A stretch of DNA of 15,347 nucleotides from CAZWVA01 sp964636885 (GTDB lineage Bacteria; Desulfobacterota_D; UBA1144; Nemesobacterales; CSP1-2). A model generated the notes under the pieces. It was not told the origin of the DNA, made no database searches, and was given only the letters and a program-made list of their open reading frames with translations. The DNA is taken from NCBI GenBank assembly GCA_964636885.1, contig CAZWVA010000061.1, positions 1 through 15,347 of the forward strand, given 5' to 3'. Numbering within the stretch: the first letter of the stretch is position 1; each line of letters starts with the position of its first letter. The position numbers and the translations under genes are program-made. Below are positions 13,594-15,347 of this stretch, piece after piece.

Positions 13594-13613
13594 AACAAGG
13601 AGTATAACGAAAG

Positions 13614-14024
13614 ATGAACGAAAAAAAAGGTGCTCAGAGCGAGATATATAGGCCTGATTTGTTTTCTATGAAGCCCTATCCACATCTTATCGCAGGTCGG
13701 TGTAAGGCCTGTGGAAAGTATACATTTCCTAAGTACTACGCGTGTCCATCTTGCTTTTCAGATGATTTAGAGGATGCTCCGCTTAGCCCTAAAGGTACTC
13801 TCCATTCGTTTACAATCGTGAGGAGAAGTCTTCCCGACTATCCAGTTCCCTATGGATTGGGTCTGGTTGATTTTCCAGAAGGAGTCAGGGTAATGGCTCA
13901 AATAGAGGCCGACGATTTGAAGAGACTTAGGCTCGGTATGGAGATGGAAATTACTGTTGGCCCTATTCGTAAGACTAAAGACGGGAAAGACATCGTATCA
14001 TATAAATTTCGACCTTCATCGTAG
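13614..14024 (+). CDS. DUF35 Zn-ribbon/OB-fold partner of the thiolase
   Basis: A 136-residue DUF35 protein. It has an N-terminal helix, a zinc ribbon with C30, C33, C44 and C47 (CKACG...ACPSC), and an OB-fold (about 55-136; GTLHSFTIVRR, PYGLGLVDF, GMEMEITVG). Such proteins have no catalytic residues of their own. They hold the thiolase with its CoA-ester partner and can hand over substrates. It sits immediately after the SCP2-type thiolase, so it is its probable partner. Its intact ligands contrast with the degenerate ribbon of the homologue at 5142. It is followed by the sirtuin gene after 15 bases. Confidence 0.92.
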   Translation: MNEKKGAQSEIYRPDLFSMKPYPHLIAGRCKACGKYTFPKYYACPSCFSDDLEDAPLSPKGTLHSFTIVRRSLPDYPVPYGLGLVDFPEGVRVMAQIEADDLKRLRLGMEMEITVGPIRKTKDGKDIVSYKFRPSS

Positions 14025-14039
14025 AGCAAGGAATTGTTT

Positions 14040-14810
14040 ATGAATGACCTAAATGATGCAGTGAGGGAGTTTATTGGTCTTGTTTTATCTTCATCAAGTC
14101 CTGTGGCTTTAACAGGTGCAGGTATCAGCACTGAGTCGGGTATTCCTGATTACCGTTCTCCTGGCAGCGGGCTCTGGGAAAGAATGGATCAGTCTGTAGT
14201 TTCCTTAGATGGCTTTTTAGTGGATCCGAGTCGGTATTATTCCTATGCCATACAACTCTATCCGGTACGTCAGTCTGCAAAACCTAACCCCGCGCATTAT
14301 CTATTGGCAGAGTTCGAGCTTAGGGGTTTGCTAAGGGGAATTATAACCCAAAACATAGATGGGCTTCACCAAGATGCAGGTTCTAGAAATGTGCATGAAC
14401 TACACGGTTCTTTAAGACGGGCTATATGTCTTTCGTGCGGTTCTACGTGTTCCATGGATGAAGTAATGGAAAGGGTAACGGCGGGAGAAAATCCCCCTCT
14501 TTGCCAGAAATGCGAGGGTATCCTTAAGCCGAATGCCGTTTTTTTCGGGGAGCTCCTTCCTCAAATTCCATGGACGAAGTCCCTGAACCTGGTCCGAGAG
14601 TCAGATTTGCTTCTCGTAATTGGTTCTTCCCTGCAGGTTTCTCCTGCAAATGTTCTTCCAGACGTGGCACTTCGTGCCGGGGCAAAGCTAGTTATTATTA
14701 ACCTTACACCTACCCCCTACGATGGAGATGCTACCCTAGTCGTTCGCCATAGGGTTGGGGAATTTGCTTTATTAGCCTATCGGGTCTTTAAGTCCGAGGT
14801 TGCCATATGA
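14040..14810 (+). CDS. Sir2-family NAD-dependent protein deacylase
   Basis: A 256-residue sirtuin that removes acetyl or other acyl groups from lysines using NAD. GAGIS at 26-30 begins the NAD-binding loop, TQNIDGLH lies at 103-110, the catalytic histidine is H122 in HELHGS, and the structural zinc is bound by C130, C133, C155 and C158. GSSLQVSPAN is the usual C-terminal NAD block. Start: ATG 14040 with AAGGA six bases upstream is preferred over the in-frame TTG at 14034. Its place as the third gene of a thiolase-DUF35 operon suggests that it keeps plasmid or host acyl-CoA enzymes deacylated, as CobB does for acetyl-CoA synthetase (inference). All motifs are intact. Confidence 0.95.
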   Translation: MNDLNDAVREFIGLVLSSSSPVALTGAGISTESGIPDYRSPGSGLWERMDQSVVSLDGFLVDPSRYYSYAIQLYPVRQSAKPNPAHYLLAEFELRGLLRGIITQNIDGLHQDAGSRNVHELHGSLRRAICLSCGSTCSMDEVMERVTAGENPPLCQKCEGILKPNAVFFGELLPQIPWTKSLNLVRESDLLLVIGSSLQVSPANVLPDVALRAGAKLVIINLTPTPYDGDATLVVRHRVGEFALLAYRVFKSEVAI

Positions 14811-14842
14811 GGTGTTCACTCTCGTTATATTTGTAACCGGGG

Positions 14843-14876
14843 TTAAGTCTATTACTTAAAAAATTTTTTCTTTTTT
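14843..14876 (+). terminator. Terminator after the sirtuin operon
   Basis: TTAAGT (14843-14848) pairs with ACTTAA (14854-14859) around CTATT. It is followed after four bases by a 13-base T-rich tract (14864-14876). The stem is A/T-rich, so strength is uncertain; GGGGTT/AACCCC arms flank the whole element. Confidence 0.5.
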
Positions 14877-14887
14877 AAAAAAACCCC

Positions 14888-14917
14888 TTGACAAGCCAAT
14901 TCCATTTTTGATATAAA
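14888..14917 (+). promoter_or_regulatory. Promoter of the decarboxylase operon
   Basis: TTGACA (14888-14893), 18 bases, TATAAA (14912-14917). Transcription would begin near 14924, leaving a leader of about 95 bases before the ATG at 15021. Confidence 0.75.
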
Positions 14918-14926
14918 TGAATCGAT

Positions 14927-14984
14927 GGGGTATAGAAACGTTCTTACTAGTGAGCCGTTTCCCCTGTAGGATTGGCAACAATCC
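14927..14984 (+). promoter_or_regulatory. Structured 5' leader of the decarboxylase operon
   Basis: GGGG-TATA-GAAACG (14927-14940) pairs with CGTTTC-CCC (14956-14964), with an inner CTTA/TGAG stem. A second hairpin GGATT (14969-14973)/AATCC (14980-14984) follows. There is no T-tract, so it is not a terminator. It matches no riboswitch class I can name and could be an mRNA-stabilising or protein-binding element. Confidence 0.4.
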
Positions 14985-15020
14985 GGGTTTAAAAAATCTA
15001 TAACAAAGGAGGTTTGTGAT

Positions 15021-15347
15021 ATGCCTACTCATATAAACGTCCCAACGAGGTATTGGGAACTCACAAAAGAGGTCCCGCCACCGCCATGTGAGAGAGACAT
15101 AAAGTCTTGGATCATAGCTAACCCTGCAGATCCGCTATGGGACATTGATGTTCTCCCTCTTACCTATACGGACAGCCGTTGGTCTGCTTTTGTTGTTAGA
15201 GTACCAGAGGAGTGTAGAAAGCGGCTTTGTCCTAATCCGCCCCTTCAAGTGTGGGATGGAGAAAATGCGGATCTGGTCGAATTTTGGTACGTTAAACACG
15301 ATAACACGATGTTAGGTCCGTACCTTGAATTCGGTGTAACAATTTCG
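15021..15347 (+). CDS. Acetoacetate decarboxylase-family protein, copy 1 (5' part; continues at position 1)
   Basis: This is the start of the 323-residue decarboxylase-family protein. ATG 15021 follows AAAGGAGG by eight bases. The 109 codons here cover the N-terminal part. PLTYTDSRW matches PLTYTESRW in copy 2, and FWYV.HDNTMLGPYLEFG matches its FWYV.HRNTMLGPYMEMG. Bases 15293-15347 duplicate 1-55, so on the circle this frame continues without a break from codon 91 into position 1 and ends at 700. It is the first gene after the promoter at 14888. Confidence 0.9.
   Translation, partial: MPTHINVPTRYWELTKEVPPPPCERDIKSWIIANPADPLWDIDVLPLTYTDSRWSAFVVRVPEECRKRLCPNPPLQVWDGENADLVEFWYVKHDNTMLGPYLEFGVTIS
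15293..15347. repeat. 55-bp terminal overlap, identical to 1-55 (circular join)
   Basis: All 55 bases equal positions 1-55. A fixed 55-base overlap at contig ends is what a k-mer assembler leaves on a circular molecule, and the gene across the join is intact. True circle length would be 15,292 bp. Confidence 0.9.

Noticed and set aside
14927..14984. Leader hairpins considered as a known riboswitch such as a guanidine class, because of the AmiS-like gene
   Set aside because: I could not match the conserved bases of any class, and the leader is not in front of the channel gene.
15293..15347. Terminal identity considered as a biological direct repeat (for example att sites or terminal repeats of a linear element)
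   Set aside because: It falls inside a gene that is only full length when the ends are joined, so an assembly overlap on a circle explains it.

Overview
The first 55 bases (1-55) are identical to the last 55 (15293-15347), and one reading frame runs unbroken across that join. The window is therefore best read as a complete circular molecule of 15,292 bp, cut open inside a gene and carrying a short assembly overlap at its ends. It has plasmid functions: a helix-turn-helix replication protein, ParA with a small partner, and a tyrosine recombinase. I see no rRNA, tRNA, CRISPR array, insertion sequence, relaxase or resistance gene. The host is a bacterium: there are good sigma70-type promoters (TTGACA / TATAAT-like), strong GGAGG ribosome binding sites and some GTG/TTG starts. 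Composition is moderately AT-rich. The replication region resembles theta plasmids of low-GC Gram-positive bacteria, while the metabolic cargo is of a type common in fatty-acid- or aromatic-degrading, often anaerobic, bacteria. I cannot name the taxon.

Layout. (1) From 15021 across the join to 3709, plus strand: two tandem acetoacetate-decarboxylase-family paralogues, an aldehyde dehydrogenase and a small unknown protein. They follow a clear promoter and a folded leader, with a hairpin cluster before the dehydrogenase. (2) 3796-4326, minus strand: an AmiS/UreI-type amide or urea channel with its own promoter. (3) 8064 down to 4636, minus strand: an operon of acyl-CoA dehydrogenase, thiolase-like protein without its nucleophilic cysteine, DUF35 protein without its zinc cysteines, and MaoC hydratase. 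(4) 8227-8943: tyrosine recombinase. (5) 9120-9500, minus strand: a cupin without metal ligands. (6) 9781-11137: HTH protein, ParA and an RHH-like partner. (7) 12053 down to 11163: replication protein, with two perfect 20-bp palindromes inside its gene and a leader that appears to encode an antisense RNA and a short leader peptide. (8) 12445-14810: an SCP2-type thiolase with its cysteine, a DUF35 protein with intact zinc cysteines, and a Sir2 deacylase.

How the genes may work together (inference). The molecule looks like a catabolic plasmid. The minus-strand operon has the gene set of steroid-side-chain-type cleavage: desaturation, hydration, then retro-aldol cleavage by a cysteine-less thiolase homologue with a DUF35 partner. 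That chemistry releases a short acyl-CoA and an aldehyde or ketone. The plasmid also encodes an aldehyde dehydrogenase, decarboxylases of a family that acts on beta-keto acids, a conventional thiolase/DUF35 pair and a sirtuin that could control acyl-CoA enzymes by deacylation. The real substrate cannot be read from the sequence.
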